Shown here one piece after another: positions 18,087 to 27,103 of a DNA stretch of 64,000 nucleotides. The notes under the pieces were generated by a model. That model was not told where the DNA came from, did no database searches, and saw nothing but the letters and a program-made list of their open reading frames with translations. The first letter of the stretch is position 1. The number at the start of each line of letters is the position of its first letter. The DNA comes from Roseitranquillus sp963749675 (GTDB lineage Bacteria; Pseudomonadota; Alphaproteobacteria; Rhodobacterales; Rhodobacteraceae), in the NCBI GenBank assembly GCA_963749675.1, contig CAVVNT010000002.1, positions 310,001-374,000 on the forward strand. The letters are read 5' to 3'. Position numbers and translations under genes: made by a program.

Positions 18087-18141
18087 CTGTCCTCCCGCAC
18101 TTTGCCGCGCGGACGCTAGGCGAAGGAGGAAGGCGCCTCAA

Positions 18142-18167
18142 GTGTCACTCTGACGTCACCTGATCAC
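18142..18167. promoter_or_regulatory. Repeated TGNxCAC motifs in metY-phoD intergenic region
   Basis: The 122-base divergent region holds TGTCAC, TGACGTCAC and TGATCAC in quick succession, the middle one containing a perfect TGACGTCA palindrome at 18151-18158. This could be an operator for metY or phoD; no known regulator is assigned. Confidence 0.25.
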
Positions 18168-18208
18168 GGCAAGCGTGAGCGCACCGAAACCACGTCAGGG
18201 AGAAGTCC

Positions 18209-19760
18209 ATGTTCCGAATTCAGCCTTCGCGCCGCTCGGTCCTCCAAGGAGGTGCCGCCGCCGTGACGTTGCTTGCCGCCCCGGCGATCCTGCGCGCGCA
18301 GACCGCGCCTTCCTTTACGCACGGCGTGCAATCGGGCGACGTCGACACGACGTCCGGCATGATCTGGACCCGCACCGACCGTCCCGCACGGATCCGGACG
18401 GAGATCGCGACGACGGAGAGCTTTGCCGACGCCCGCACGATCCACTCGGTCGACGCGCTGCCAGAGGGAGACTTTGCGGTGAAGCGCCTGCTCTCGGACC
18501 TGCCTGCGGGACAGGACATCTTCTACCGCTTCACGGCGCAGGACCTCGACGACATAAACGCGGTGAGCGCGCCCATGGTCGGCCGCTTCCGCACCGCACC
18601 CGCGGACCGCCGCAGCGTCCGCTTCGTGTGGTCGGGCGACACCGCGGGGCAGGGATGGGGCATCGACGAAGACGGCATGGTCACTTACGCCACCATGGCC
18701 GGGCATGAGCCCGACTTCTTCATCCATTCGGGCGACACGATCTACGCCGACGGTCCGATGGAGGAGAGCGTGGATCTCGCCGATGGCGGGACGTGGCGGA
18801 ACGTCGTGCTGATCGACGAGAAGCGGAAGGTGGCCGAGACGCTCGACGAGTTCCGCGCGCAGTGGAAGTACAACATGATGGACGATCATGTGCGCGCGAT
18901 GAACGCGGCCGTCCCGACCTTCTTTCAGTGGGACGACCACGAGGTGGTCAACAACTGGTCCGCGTCGAAGGATCTCGATCTCGGACGACCGCTACGGCGT
19001 GAAGTCCATCGACCTGCTGTCGGCGCGGGCGGGAAGGGCATTCCACGAGATGACGCCGATCCGCTACATCCCCGAGGAGCCGGGGCGGGTCTATCGCAAG
19101 ATCGCCTACGGGCCGCACCTCGACGTCTTCTTCATCGACCTCCGCTCGTACCGCGGTCCGAACAGCGAGAATGTGCAGGAAGAAGCCTCGGACGCGACGA
19201 CGATCCTCGGCGCGCAACAGATCGCCTGGCTCAAGCGCGGTCTGTCCAACAGCCGGGCGACGTGGAAGGTCATCGCGTCGGACATGCCGATCGGGCTGGT
19301 GGTCGCGGACGGAGACACCCGGTTCGAGGCGATCGCCAATCGGGACGATGGTCCGGTCAGGGGGAGAGAGCACGACATCGCGGAGATCCTGCGCTTCATC
19401 AGGGCGGCGGGCGTGAAGAACACCGTCTGGCTGACCGCCGACGTGCACTACACGGCGGCACATCACTATAGCCCCGACCGCGCGGCGTTCCAGGACTTCG
19501 AGCCGTTCTGGGAGTTCGTCTCAGGTCCGCTCCACGCCGGCATTTCGGGCCGAACGCGCTCGACATGACGTTCGGCCCGGAGGTCCGGTTCGTGAAGGCG
19601 CCGCCCGAGGGCGCTGGCAAACCTGCCGCCGTCCGAAGGACTTCAGTTCTTTGGACTGGTCGAGATCGACGGCGACACCGGAGAGATGACCGTGCGGCTG
19701 ATGGACCGCGCCGATGCCGAGCTCTGGTCGATGACGCTCGACCCCGAGCGCTCGGCCTGA
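18209..19760 (+). CDS. phoD: PhoD-family alkaline phosphatase, Tat-exported, several frameshifts
   Basis: A metallophosphoesterase of about 516 residues that releases phosphate from organic phosphoesters in the periplasm. The Tat signal is PSRRSVLQGG followed by a hydrophobic stretch ending AILRAQ. Metal-binding motifs include WSGDTAGQG, HSGDTIYADG, WDDHEVVNNW and TADVHYT. The protein is split over three reading frames: shifts lie near 18972 (after WSASKDLDL), near 19550 (before the FGPNALDMTFGPEVRF segment) and near 19613 (before NLPPSEGLQFFGLVEIDG). With these repaired it runs to TGA 19758-19760 and is of full family length. I take the shifts as sequencing errors. Confidence 0.85.
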
Positions 19761-19811
19761 GGAGGGCGGGCGCCCCGGGCGATCCTGCGCCCGGGGACGC
19801 CCGCCGCCGGC

Positions 19812-21275
19812 TCACGCCGGCGCTGGCCTGGCGCCCGACGGCGCAGTCGCGGGGGCTGGGCCGACGTCGGACCAGGCTGTCGCGTCGATGTCGAGGTCGC
19901 TCCATTTCGAGACGTCGAGCACCGGGTGCTCAACCCCGGCGGCGAGCTGCGCACGGTAGTCGCGGACCAGCCGCAGCGCCACCGGGAACAGCATCGCGAT
20001 CGCGAGCAGGTTCACCAGCGCGAGGACGCCCATCATCGGATCGGAGAAGAAGAACACCGAGGTCGCCCCAGGGGCGACGCAACCCAGAAACACCAGGCCG
20101 ACGATCGCGATCCGGAGAACGTGGAAGGCGCCTGTGCTGCTGGTGAACACGCTCAGTGCATTCTCGCCCAAGTAGTAATTGTAGATGATGGACGAGAACG
20201 CGAAGAGCAGGATCGCTCCTGACAGGAAGTATTGCGACCAGTCTCCCAGATGGCCGACCAGTGATTGCTGGGTCAGCACCACGCCGTCGATCTCGGCGCC
20301 CGGCGCGTACACGTCGCCGAGCAGGATCATGAAGGCGGTGGCCGAGCAGATGATCATCGTGTCGATGAAGACGGAGAGCGACTGCACGATACCCTGGCTG
20401 ACCGGGTGGTGCACGTAGGCGACCGCGGCGACGTTCGGCGCCGAGCCGAGGCCCGCCTCGTTGGAGAACAGTCCGCGACGCACGCCGTTCGCGAGCGCCG
20501 CGCCGATGCCCCCCGCGACCGCTTCATTGAATCCGAAAGCGCTGGTGAGGATGGACCAGATCACGCCTGGAAGCTCGAAGATGTTGAGCAGGATCACTAT
20601 GAGCGCGCAGGCGATGTAGCCGATCGCCATGATTGGAACGACGACGTCCGCAACCTTGGCGATCCGCCTGATGCCGCCGTAGACGATCAGACCGGTCAGC
20701 GCCGCGAGGGCGACCCCCGTCCACAGCCGCTCGATCCCGAAGCTGTCCTGCATGGCACCGGCCACCGTGTTGCCCTGGAAGGCATTGAAGCCAAGCGCGA
20801 AGGCCGCGATGAGGCAGATCGCGTAGATGACCGCGAGCCAGCGGAAGTGGCTGCCGAGGCCGTGGAGGATGTACTGCGCAGGCCCGCCGCGGTACGTGCC
20901 CTCCACGTCGTTGCGCTTATAGAGTTGGGCGAGCGAGCACTCCACGAGGCTGGTGCACATGCCAACGAGCGCAATCGCCCACATCCAGAAGACGGCGCCT
21001 GGACCGCCCAGCGTGATCGCCACGGCAACGCCCGCGATGTTGCCGCCGCCAACGCGGCCGCCGACCGAGACGAGCAGCGCCTCGCGCGAACTGACATGCC
21101 CCTCGGCGCCTGCCTGGTGTCCCTTCAGGACCCCCCACATTCGCCCGAACCATCGGAACTGGATGAATCCGGTCGCGATCGTGAAGAAACATCCTAGAAC
21201 GACCAGGAAGGGGATGAGCGACCAACCCCATGTCCAGTCCCCGATCGCACCGAAGAATCCTTGCAGAAGTCCCAT
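19812..21275 (-). CDS. Alanine/glycine:cation symporter (AGCS family)
   Basis: A 487-residue inner-membrane sodium:amino-acid symporter. It shows the AGCS signature GRVGGGNIAGVAVAITLGGPG and about 10 hydrophobic segments, with the conserved NGVRRGLFSNEAGLGSAP region. It imports alanine or glycine with Na+. The start at 21275 is chosen because GGAAGGAG lies six bases ahead of it; an ATG six bases upstream would sit on that site. The open frame upstream runs through the tRNA gene and is not coding. It converges with phoD. Confidence 0.9.
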   Translation of the reverse strand: MGLLQGFFGAIGDWTWGWSLIPFLVVLGCFFTIATGFIQFRWFGRMWGVLKGHQAGAEGHVSSREALLVSVGGRVGGGNIAGVAVAITLGGPGAVFWMWAIALVGMCTSLVECSLAQLYKRNDVEGTYRGGPAQYILHGLGSHFRWLAVIYAICLIAAFALGFNAFQGNTVAGAMQDSFGIERLWTGVALAALTGLIVYGGIRRIAKVADVVVPIMAIGYIACALIVILLNIFELPGVIWSILTSAFGFNEAVAGGIGAALANGVRRGLFSNEAGLGSAPNVAAVAYVHHPVSQGIVQSLSVFIDTMIICSATAFMILLGDVYAPGAEIDGVVLTQQSLVGHLGDWSQYFLSGAILLFAFSSIIYNYYLGENALSVFTSSTGAFHVLRIAIVGLVFLGCVAPGATSVFFFSDPMMGVLALVNLLAIAMLFPVALRLVRDYRAQLAAGVEHPVLDVSKWSDLDIDATAWSDVGPAPATAPSGARPAPA

Positions 21276-21513
21276 GGCCATCTCCTTCCATGACGTGGTG
21301 CGCATAGCTCGGGCCCCTGCGGCCCCCACTTGCGCATGTGGCGCAGGACGGCAGTGTGACGATGGCGTAGGGTTAGGCAATGGCCGCGCGCAGGAAGAAA
21401 CGGCGCTGCGCACGTCCTGTGTGCAGACATGGACGCCGCTGCCCGTCTTGACGGCCAGCGTCTCTGGCCGCAGCAGGTGAAGCCGGGATCCGCGACCTGA
21501 GGCTCTGGGAAGA

Positions 21514-21597
21514 TGGTGGGCGACCCTGGAATCGAACCAGGCATGGGTCTCCCCGGCGGAGTTACAGTCCGCTGCCGCACCTTGCAGCACGTCGCCC
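21514..21597 (-). tRNA. tRNA-Tyr (anticodon GUA)
   Basis: Read on the minus strand, GGGCGAC (5' acceptor) pairs with GTCGCCC, followed by discriminator A and an encoded CCA. The D arm is GCTGC/GCAGC, the anticodon stem GCGGA/TCCGC with loop CTGTAAC (anticodon GTA), then a long class II variable arm and the T arm CCTGG-TTCGATT-CCAGG. The long variable arm and GUA anticodon identify bacterial tRNA-Tyr. Confidence 0.95.
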
Positions 21598-21726
21598 GAG
21601 CAGGCCTCTCATGGCCGGCGCGGAGGCGGGCATACCGGCGGGTCTGGAACGGGTCAAGGCCAATCTCAGCCGGCTTGCGCCGGCCCGCTGCCCGTCCGAT
21701 TGTTCCGCCGGAAACGCGGGGTAGCT

Positions 21727-22504
21727 ATGGCCGAGAAGCCGTCATGGGTGGTGAGAAAAGAGCGGACTCGGAAGGAAGCGGGGCGGGAGACGGTATGGCT
21801 CTTCGGCATTCACGCCGTCGGCGAGGCGCTGCGGAACCCGCGGCGCGAGAAGATTGCAACTCGTCCTGACCCGGAATGCGGCGGACCGACTTCGCGACGT
21901 CGTCTCGACCGGGCCGGAGCCCGAAATCTCCGATCCCAGACGCTTTCCCGTGCCCCTCGACCCAGGCTCCGTCCATCAGGGGGCGGCGATCGAGGTGCGG
22001 CCGCTGGACTGGGGAACTCTGCCGGATGTCTGCGGCGTCAGGACCGGAGAGACACCCATCGTGGTGCTTCTGGACAGGGTCAGCGATCCCCACAATGTGG
22101 GCGCGATCCTGCGTTCTGCCGAGGTCTTCGGCGCACGCGCCGTCATCGCCCCGCATCGTCACAGCGCGCCTGAGACCGGCGCATTAGCCAAGTCGGCCTC
22201 CGGAGCGTTGGAGCGCCAGCCGTATCTGAGGGTACCAAATCTGGGCAACGCGATGGAGCGGCTGCGAGAGGAGGGGTACTCGCTGGTCGGTTTCGACGGA
22301 GATGCGGAGCGGTCACTGTCGGAGGGTCTCTCTCCGGGACCCCTCGCGCTCGTCCTCGGTGCGGAGGGACCTGGTCTGCGCGTACGGACGCGCAACTTGT
22401 GCGATACTCTGGTCCGGATTCCGGCCGAGGGCCCGTTCGGCTCGCTCAACGTGTCGAACGCCGCCGCAGTGGCTCTGTTCGCCGCGCGGCACGGTCGGGA
22501 CTAG
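21727..22504 (+). CDS. rlmB: TrmH/RlmB family RNA 2'-O-methyltransferase, one frameshift
   Basis: A SPOUT methyltransferase of about 258 residues, probably the 23S rRNA Gm2251 enzyme. The substrate-binding N-terminal domain includes WLFGIHAVGEALRNPRRE; the catalytic SPOUT part has LLDRVSDPHNVGAILRSAE, VLGAEGPGLR and the knot motif FGSLNVSNAAAVALF. Near 21850 an extra base (AAGATTGCAACTC) breaks the frame between RREK and LQLVLTRNAAD. Length (778 bases) fits one insertion. Start ATG 21727 follows the tRNA gene, which lies on the other strand. Confidence 0.88.
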
Positions 22505-22608
22505 GGCGCCCGTCACTCTCCATCACCTTCGCGTGCAGGGGCTGGGCGCGGCGCGGGACGATCCTCATTGTCTGCCCCCAAACTCGCACGCAGGCACGCA
22601 GGACTGCG

Positions 22609-23084
22609 ATGGACCGCCGCAGATTCCTCTCGCTTGCAGCCGCAGGCGCCGTCGTCGCAGGCTCGGGACCAGTCTTCGCCGGCCCGGCACCCGTGTTCGC
22701 CGTGAATGGCGTAGCGATCCGGGGTGCGGACCCGGTCGCCTACTTCCGCGGCCAAGGCGCGGTCGCGGGCAGCGCCACGGAAAGCGTCATCTGGCGCGGC
22801 GCTGCGTGGCTCTTCTCGCAGAGGGAGAACCGCGAACTTTTCGAAGGCGACCCGCGGAAGTTTGCGCCACTCTTCGGCGGGTACTGCGCTTACACATTGT
22901 CGCAGGGAGAGTTGGCTCCCGATGGATCCTCGCGCCTTCGCGATAATCGAAGCGCCGGCTGTACCTTTTGAATTCTCTTAGAGATCAGAGATGTTTGGCG
23001 CGAAGACCTCATGCAGAACATCCAGCTCGCGAGGATGCACTGGCCGCAATGCGCTCAACTCTTCGCCGGACTTCACAAAAATGA
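22609..23084 (+). CDS. YHS domain protein with Tat-like signal, several frameshifts
   Basis: A secreted YHS-domain protein of about 158 residues. It begins with a Tat-type signal (MDRRRFLSLAAAGAVVAGSG) and has the family motifs VNGVAIRGADPVAYF, WRGAAWLFSQRENRELF and FGGYCAYTLSQGELA. After that the reading frame breaks: DPRAFAIIE is in a second frame, RLYLLNS in a third, and DVWREDLMQNIQLARMHWPQ in another, as expected for the family's C-terminus. A final one-base slip in the A-run at 23077-23081 would give TGA at 23082-23084. Metal or copper binding has been suggested for this family. Confidence 0.7.
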
Positions 23085-23117
23085 GGAGTGGGGTGCAACC
23101 ACTGCACCTCATCTCCT
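23084..23117. terminator. Interrupted hairpin after the YHS gene
   Basis: AGGAG (23084-23088) pairs with CTCCT (23113-23117) and GGTGCA (23092-23097) with TGCACC (23103-23108), with a small internal loop. It starts on the presumed stop codon. No T-tract follows. Confidence 0.4.
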
Positions 23118-23132
23118 ACATTATGTTTACGG

Positions 23133-23157
23133 GCCGACGGTTCGGAACACCGTCGGC
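23133..23157. repeat. Perfect 9-bp inverted repeat (possible small-RNA hairpin)
   Basis: GCCGACGGT at 23133-23141 and ACCGTCGGC at 23149-23157 are perfect complements around a seven-base loop. It lies about 30 bases before a strong terminator and may be the 5' stem of a small RNA. Confidence 0.5.
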
Positions 23158-23185
23158 TCCATTCACTGTCCCTCGTTCCGTGACT

Positions 23186-23217
23186 GGCGCCCGATCTTCG
23201 TGTCGGGCGCCTTTTTC
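23186..23217 (+). terminator. Rho-independent terminator
   Basis: GGCGCCCGA (23186-23194) and TCGGGCGCC (23203-23211) form a perfect 9-bp stem with an eight-base loop, followed directly by TTTTTC. This is a textbook intrinsic terminator on the plus strand, serving the YHS gene or a small RNA between them. Confidence 0.85.
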
Positions 23218-23342
23218 TCTGGGCGATGACGGTCGTGACGCCGAATTGCAAGCCGCGGCACCCGACTGATCAGAGAGTATGCGCGGATTCTTGCGCGGCG
23301 GCATCCTTGCCGCATCCGCTCCGGTGGGTCATCTGGTGTGCC

Positions 23343-23812
23343 ATGAGCCCAACGACGACATCCTGCGGACAATCCTGCGACGGACGCAGAGTGATCGCCT
23401 GCGTTGGCGTGTCGATAAATCCCGTGCGCCCAAGCAACTACGTCGCCCGATATCTCAGCCTCCGAGGATATCGCGTCATCCCGGTCAATCCCGGCCATGC
23501 AGGGGAGACGCTTTTCGGCGAGACCGTCATTGCCGACGTGACCGAGGCGCCGGCTGAAACGGACATGATCGACCTCTTTCGCCGTTCGGAGCATGTACCG
23601 CCGATCGTGCTCGGCCGCACTCGCAGGCGCTGCCGAACCTGCGGACCGTCTGGATGCAGATCGGCGTCGCGAACGAGGAGGCGGCGGCGATGGCGCGGGC
23701 ACGGGGCGTCGACGTCGTCCAGAACAAGTGCCCGAAGATGGAGCATCAGCGGCTATGGGGCGAGCTTCGCAAGGGCGGGATCGCTACAGGCGTGATCTCG
23801 TCGCGGCGCTAG
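23343..23812 (+). CDS. CoA-binding domain protein (YccU type), several frameshifts
   Basis: A Rossmann-fold CoA-binding protein of about 155 residues. Recognisable parts are DDILRTILRRTQ, RVIACVGVSINPVRPSNYVA, YLSLRGYRVIPVNPGHAGET, and, in another frame, PNLRTVWMQIGVANEEAAAMA and ARGVDVVQNKCPKMEHQRL with the end GVISSRR. Shifts lie shortly after the ATG, near 23390 and near 23613. The family probably binds acyl-CoA or CoA; no catalytic role is established. The stop TAG shares CTAG with hisE on the other strand. Confidence 0.8.
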
Positions 23813-24119
23813 CGCGAAGCCTTCTCTTCGATGCCGGACGTGCCCTCGCGGCGTTCGAGTTCGGCAAGCACCTCCTCAAAGGTCACGTCGCGCGCCGTGA
23901 GCATGACCAGCAGATGATAGAGGACATCTGCCGCCTCGGCCGTCAGTTCCTCGCGGCTGCCGGCCGCGGCCGCGACGATCGCCTCAACCGCTTCCTCGCC
24001 GAACTTTTCGGCGGCCTTTCCGGGACCCGTGGATAGCAGATCGCGCCGTCCACGAGGATCTCCGGGTCGCCGCCCCGACGCGCAGCGATCGTTCCGGCAA
24101 GGCGTTCAAGAACGTTCAT
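23809..24119 (-). CDS. hisE: Phosphoribosyl-ATP pyrophosphatase, one frameshift
   Basis: HisE catalyses the second step of histidine synthesis (PR-ATP to PR-AMP). The start MNVLERLAGTIAARRGGDPE is followed by a shift near 24038, after which the family core STGPGKAAEKFGEEAVEAIV, AADVLYHLLVMLTARDV and EVLAELERREG appears in another frame. One missing base restores about 103 residues. The ATG overlaps the hisF stop (ATGA), so the two are coupled. Ends with TAG shared with the convergent CoA-binding gene. Confidence 0.87.
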
Positions 24120-24877
24120 GCCGGTCGCACCGGGATGCCCGCCTCGGCCATGCGCGCCTTCGCCTGCGCTATAGTGTACTCGCCGAAATGGAAGATCGAG
24201 GCGGCCAGCACGGCCGAGGCGCCGCCTTCGGTCACGCCGTCGACGAGGTGGTCGAGCGTGCCGACGCCGCCGGACGCGATTACCGGGACCGACACTGCGT
24301 CGACGATCGTCCGCGTCAGCGCGAGGTCGAAGCCCGAGCGGGTGCCGTCGCGGTCCATCGAGGTCAGCAGGATCTCTCCAGCGCCCTGACGCTCGACCTC
24401 TACCGCGAACTCGACCGCGTCGATGCCGGTGGGGCGACGGCCGCCATGGGTGAAGATCTCCCAGCGCCCGGGCGCGACCGATTTGGCGTCGATGGCGACG
24501 ACGATGCACTGGCTGCCGAAGCGGTCGGCGGCCCGCGCCACGACGGTCGGATCGGCGACGGCGGCGGAGTTGAAGCTGACCTTGTCGGCGCCGGCGAGCA
24601 GCAGGGCGCGCACGTCATCGGCCGTACGAACGCCGCCGCCAACGGTCAGCGGCATGAAGCAATGCTCGGCCGTGCGCGTGGCGAGGTCGTACATCGTGTC
24701 CCGGTTCTCATGCGTCGCCGCGATGTCGAGAAAGCAGAGCTCGTCCGCGCCCGCGGCATCATAGGCCTGCGCGGCCTCGACCGGATCACCCGCGTCGATC
24801 AGGTCGACGAAGTTGACGCCTTTGACGACGCGGCCGTCCTTGACGTCGAGACAGGGAATGACGCGGACCTTCAGCAT
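24116..24877 (-). CDS. hisF: Imidazole glycerol phosphate synthase, cyclase subunit
   Basis: A 253-residue TIM-barrel protein that makes imidazole glycerol phosphate and AICAR with ammonia from HisH. It starts MLKVRVIPCLDVKDGRVVKG (catalytic Asp11 in CLD), has SFNSAAV, AIDAKSVAPGRW, and the second catalytic Asp in LTSMDRDGT. HisH is not in the window. It is coupled to hisE downstream and separated from hisA by an opposed DUF302 gene. The long open frame that joins it to hisA is an artefact. Confidence 0.95.
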   Translation of the reverse strand: MLKVRVIPCLDVKDGRVVKGVNFVDLIDAGDPVEAAQAYDAAGADELCFLDIAATHENRDTMYDLATRTAEHCFMPLTVGGGVRTADDVRALLLAGADKVSFNSAAVADPTVVARAADRFGSQCIVVAIDAKSVAPGRWEIFTHGGRRPTGIDAVEFAVEVERQGAGEILLTSMDRDGTRSGFDLALTRTIVDAVSVPVIASGGVGTLDHLVDGVTEGGASAVLAASIFHFGEYTIAQAKARMAEAGIPVRPA

Positions 24878-24959
24878 GGCGTTGCTGTACCTTCGGCCCC
24901 GCGACGGCTGGAACCCCGGAAACGTTATCGATGTTGTCCGGCTGAAAGGGAGCTTGATC

Positions 24960-25408
24960 ATGATCCGCAGCTCTGCTCTGCGCCGCAATCGCCGCCACGC
25001 CGTGACTGCCGGCACTTGCCGATATCGAGCAGGTGCCAGCCGAGGGCAGTGTCGAGGAGGTGATGAAGCGGCTCGAGACCTCGGTCGTGACGGCCGGCGC
25101 GACGGTATTCGCCAAGGTGGACCACGGCGCCGGGGCCGAGAGCGTCGGAAGCCCGGTCGGGGCCAGCCAACTCCTGATCTTCGGCAACCCCCAGCTCGGC
25201 ACGCCCGCGATCGCCGACGATCCGCTCGCCGGCCTCGTGCTGCCGCTGAAGGTGCTCGTCTATGCCGACGACGAGGGTCGGACCTGGATCGCCTACGAGG
25301 AGGTCGAAGGCATGTTCGACGGCCTCTCGATCGACGACGACGCCGAGTACGTCGAGAATATCGAGACGGTTCTGGGCGGCTTCGTCGAGGCAGCAAGCTC
25401 GAGAATAG
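24960..25408 (+). CDS. DUF302 protein, frameshifted, between hisF and hisA
   Basis: A DUF302 protein of about 148 residues. The conserved body is EGSVEEVMKRLETSVVTAGA, VFAKVDHGAGAESVG, ASQLLIFGNPQLGTP, LPLKVLVYADDEGRTWIAY. An N-terminal signal peptide (MIRSSALLCAAIAATP) can be assembled by removing one base near 24975; an in-frame TGA then remains at 25003 before LPALADIEQV, so this region is still not fully explained. At the 3' end, one more extra base near 25395 would give TAG at 25406-25408, three bases short of the hisA stop. The gene faces the opposite way to the his genes on both sides. Function unknown. Confidence 0.7.
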
Positions 25409-25410
25409 CG

Positions 25411-26128
25411 TCAGGCGCAGGGCGGCAAGAGCCTCGGCGAGATCGATCGTGCCATCGTAGAGCGCGCGCCCGGAGATCGCGCCATCGACGACGCCTGTTT
25501 CCTTCAGCGCCAGGAGATCGGCGATCGACGACACGCCGCCTGATGCGATGACCGGGACTTGGACGGCTCGCGCGAGGGCGGCTGTCGCGCTGACGTTGGG
25601 GCCGCCCATGGCGCCATCGCGGTCGATGTCGGTATAGATGATCGCTGCGACGCCGGCATCCTCGAACCGGCGGGCGAGTTCGGTGGCATCCATCTCGGTC
25701 TCTTCTGCCCAGCCGCGCGTGGCGACCTTGCCGGCGCGGGCATCGATCCCGACCGCGACCTGGCCCGGAAAGTCCTGCGCCGCCTGTCGCACGAACTCGG
25801 GGTCCTCCACCGCCGCCGTGCCGAGGATCACGCGCGCCACGCCTCTGTCCAGCCAGTCCCGCGTGGCGGCCATGTCGCGGATGCCGCCGCCCAGTTGGAC
25901 AGGAACACGCACCGCATCGATGATCGCTTCGACTGCGGCGCGGTTGACGGAGCGGCCGGCGAAAGCTCCGTTCAGGTCGACGAGGTGAAGCCAGGCGCAA
26001 CCGGCGTCGGCAAAGCGGCGTGCCTGGTCCGCAGGATCGTCACCGAAGACCGTCGCGGCGTCCATGTCCCCCCTGAGGAGGCGGACGCACTGGCCGTCCT
26101 TCAGATCGATCGCCGGGTATATGATCAC
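25411..26128 (-). CDS. hisA: ProFAR isomerase (HisA), frameshift at stop
   Basis: A TIM-barrel isomerase of about 238 residues in histidine synthesis. It begins with GTG at 26126-26128 (VIIYPAIDLKDGQCVRLLRG), with catalytic Asp8 in AIDLKD and the second Asp in IYTDIDRDGAMGG. The natural end is probably ALAALR followed by TGA (25411-25413), reached if one C is removed; otherwise the frame runs on through the antisense of the DUF302 gene into hisF and mimics a 714-residue fusion. No ATG is available in place of the GTG start. Confidence 0.92.
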
Positions 26129-26229
26129 GCTCTGCGCCCTGGGCTGGTCATCCCGGGGCGTTGCCAGATCGGTCGGGCCCTTGCAATCGAAGTCGTGCTC
26201 CGCCGCTACGAAAGCGTCGTGCGGATAGT

Positions 26230-26799
26230 CTAGCGGCCCCAGCTGCGCACGGCGCCGCAATCCATGTGCACGAAATCCGACCGCGAGTAGCGGCCGACGC
26301 CGCCAGCATTGCAGGCCGTTGCGGCCCGCGCCATCTGGTCGACCGAGCGTGATCGCAGGCGCAGGTCCCCAGCCTGACCCTTCATGTGAAGCGAGTTGCG
26401 GGCGACGCCGCTCGACCGCCGTCGCAGCATCGCGTTCGTCTCGGGCGATCGGTAGCCCGAGAGCAGCATGTAAGGCTCGTCTACATCCATGAGGTTGTGC
26501 GCGGCGGCCATGATGTCGATCGTCCGAGTGTCGATCTTCATCAGCTTGTTGTTGCGCCAGTCACGCATGAAATGCGTGATCTCCTTCACTGCCTCGCCTA
26601 CGTACTGGCCGTCGACCCAGTAGATCGTGTCAAGGCTCTCACCCGTTCGGCCGGAGTACATCCTGATCCTTCTGACGTCGCCTGCCCCACGGAGCAGCCC
26701 GAAGGCCTTGCTGGGTGTCGGTGCCGCCGTGACAATTGTCGCCGCGAATGCCCCGAGAATTGCGCGTCTGCCCACGCACACTGTCTGGTTGTGTCGCAT
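26230..26799 (-). CDS. DUF882/YcbK-like M15-type peptidase, exported
   Basis: A 189-residue protein with an N-terminal Tat-like signal (GRRAILGAFAATIVTAAP) and the DUF882 domain. It has the metal-site-like motif SLHMKGQAGDLRL (His and Asp) and a second His in SRSDFVHMDCG, matching the zinc ligands of the peptidase M15/YcbK group. It probably acts on peptidoglycan cross-bridges or stem peptides in the periplasm. An L,D-transpeptidase gene lies divergently 305 bases away, which suits a cell-wall role. Confidence 0.87.
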   Translation of the reverse strand: MRHNQTVCVGRRAILGAFAATIVTAAPTPSKAFGLLRGAGDVRRIRMYSGRTGESLDTIYWVDGQYVGEAVKEITHFMRDWRNNKLMKIDTRTIDIMAAAHNLMDVDEPYMLLSGYRSPETNAMLRRRSSGVARNSLHMKGQAGDLRLRSRSVDQMARAATACNAGGVGRYSRSDFVHMDCGAVRSWGR

Positions 26800-27103
26800 A
26801 TTCTACGCGTTGTCCCGTCGTTTGCCTGCCGCCGCTTTTGTCGCGGATTTCAAGACGGCTGTTTGACCAGCCCTGCACAACCTATCGCACGGGTTGAAGC
26901 GGAGAGGGAAGGCTGATGAAGCATCGGGGCGTCCGCTACACCTGCATCGGCAAAGAATTGCTTATCGCAGGGTGATGACGTAGCGCAAGCGACGCCGAAC
27001 CAGGCGTTGCGCCGGTGCGACATCACGCAGCTGTCATGAATACCCGACTGGACGGCGGACGTTGCACGCGAAGGAAGTTAGAGACTTGATAAGGGGTTCG
27101 ATC
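26800..27103. other. Divergent intergenic region with a long imperfect hairpin
   Basis: This 304-base region between the DUF882 and L,D-transpeptidase genes holds an extended inverted repeat at 26972-27026: GTGATG pairs with CATCAC on the outside, and GCGACGCC (26989-26996) pairs with GGCGTTGC (27003-27010) at the tip. A 19-codon open frame with a purine-rich leader (ATG at 26916) ends at the hairpin's left edge. I see no tRNA or known riboswitch. Confidence 0.4.

Noticed and set aside
18087..18208. A possible SAM-II riboswitch upstream of metY
   Set aside because: I looked for the pseudoknot core and did not find it; only short repeats and a TGACGTCA palindrome are present.
24116..26260. 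A 714-residue open frame that looks like a HisA-HisF fusion
   Set aside because: The middle part is the antisense of a DUF302 gene, hisF has its own start, and one extra base at the hisA stop explains the read-through.
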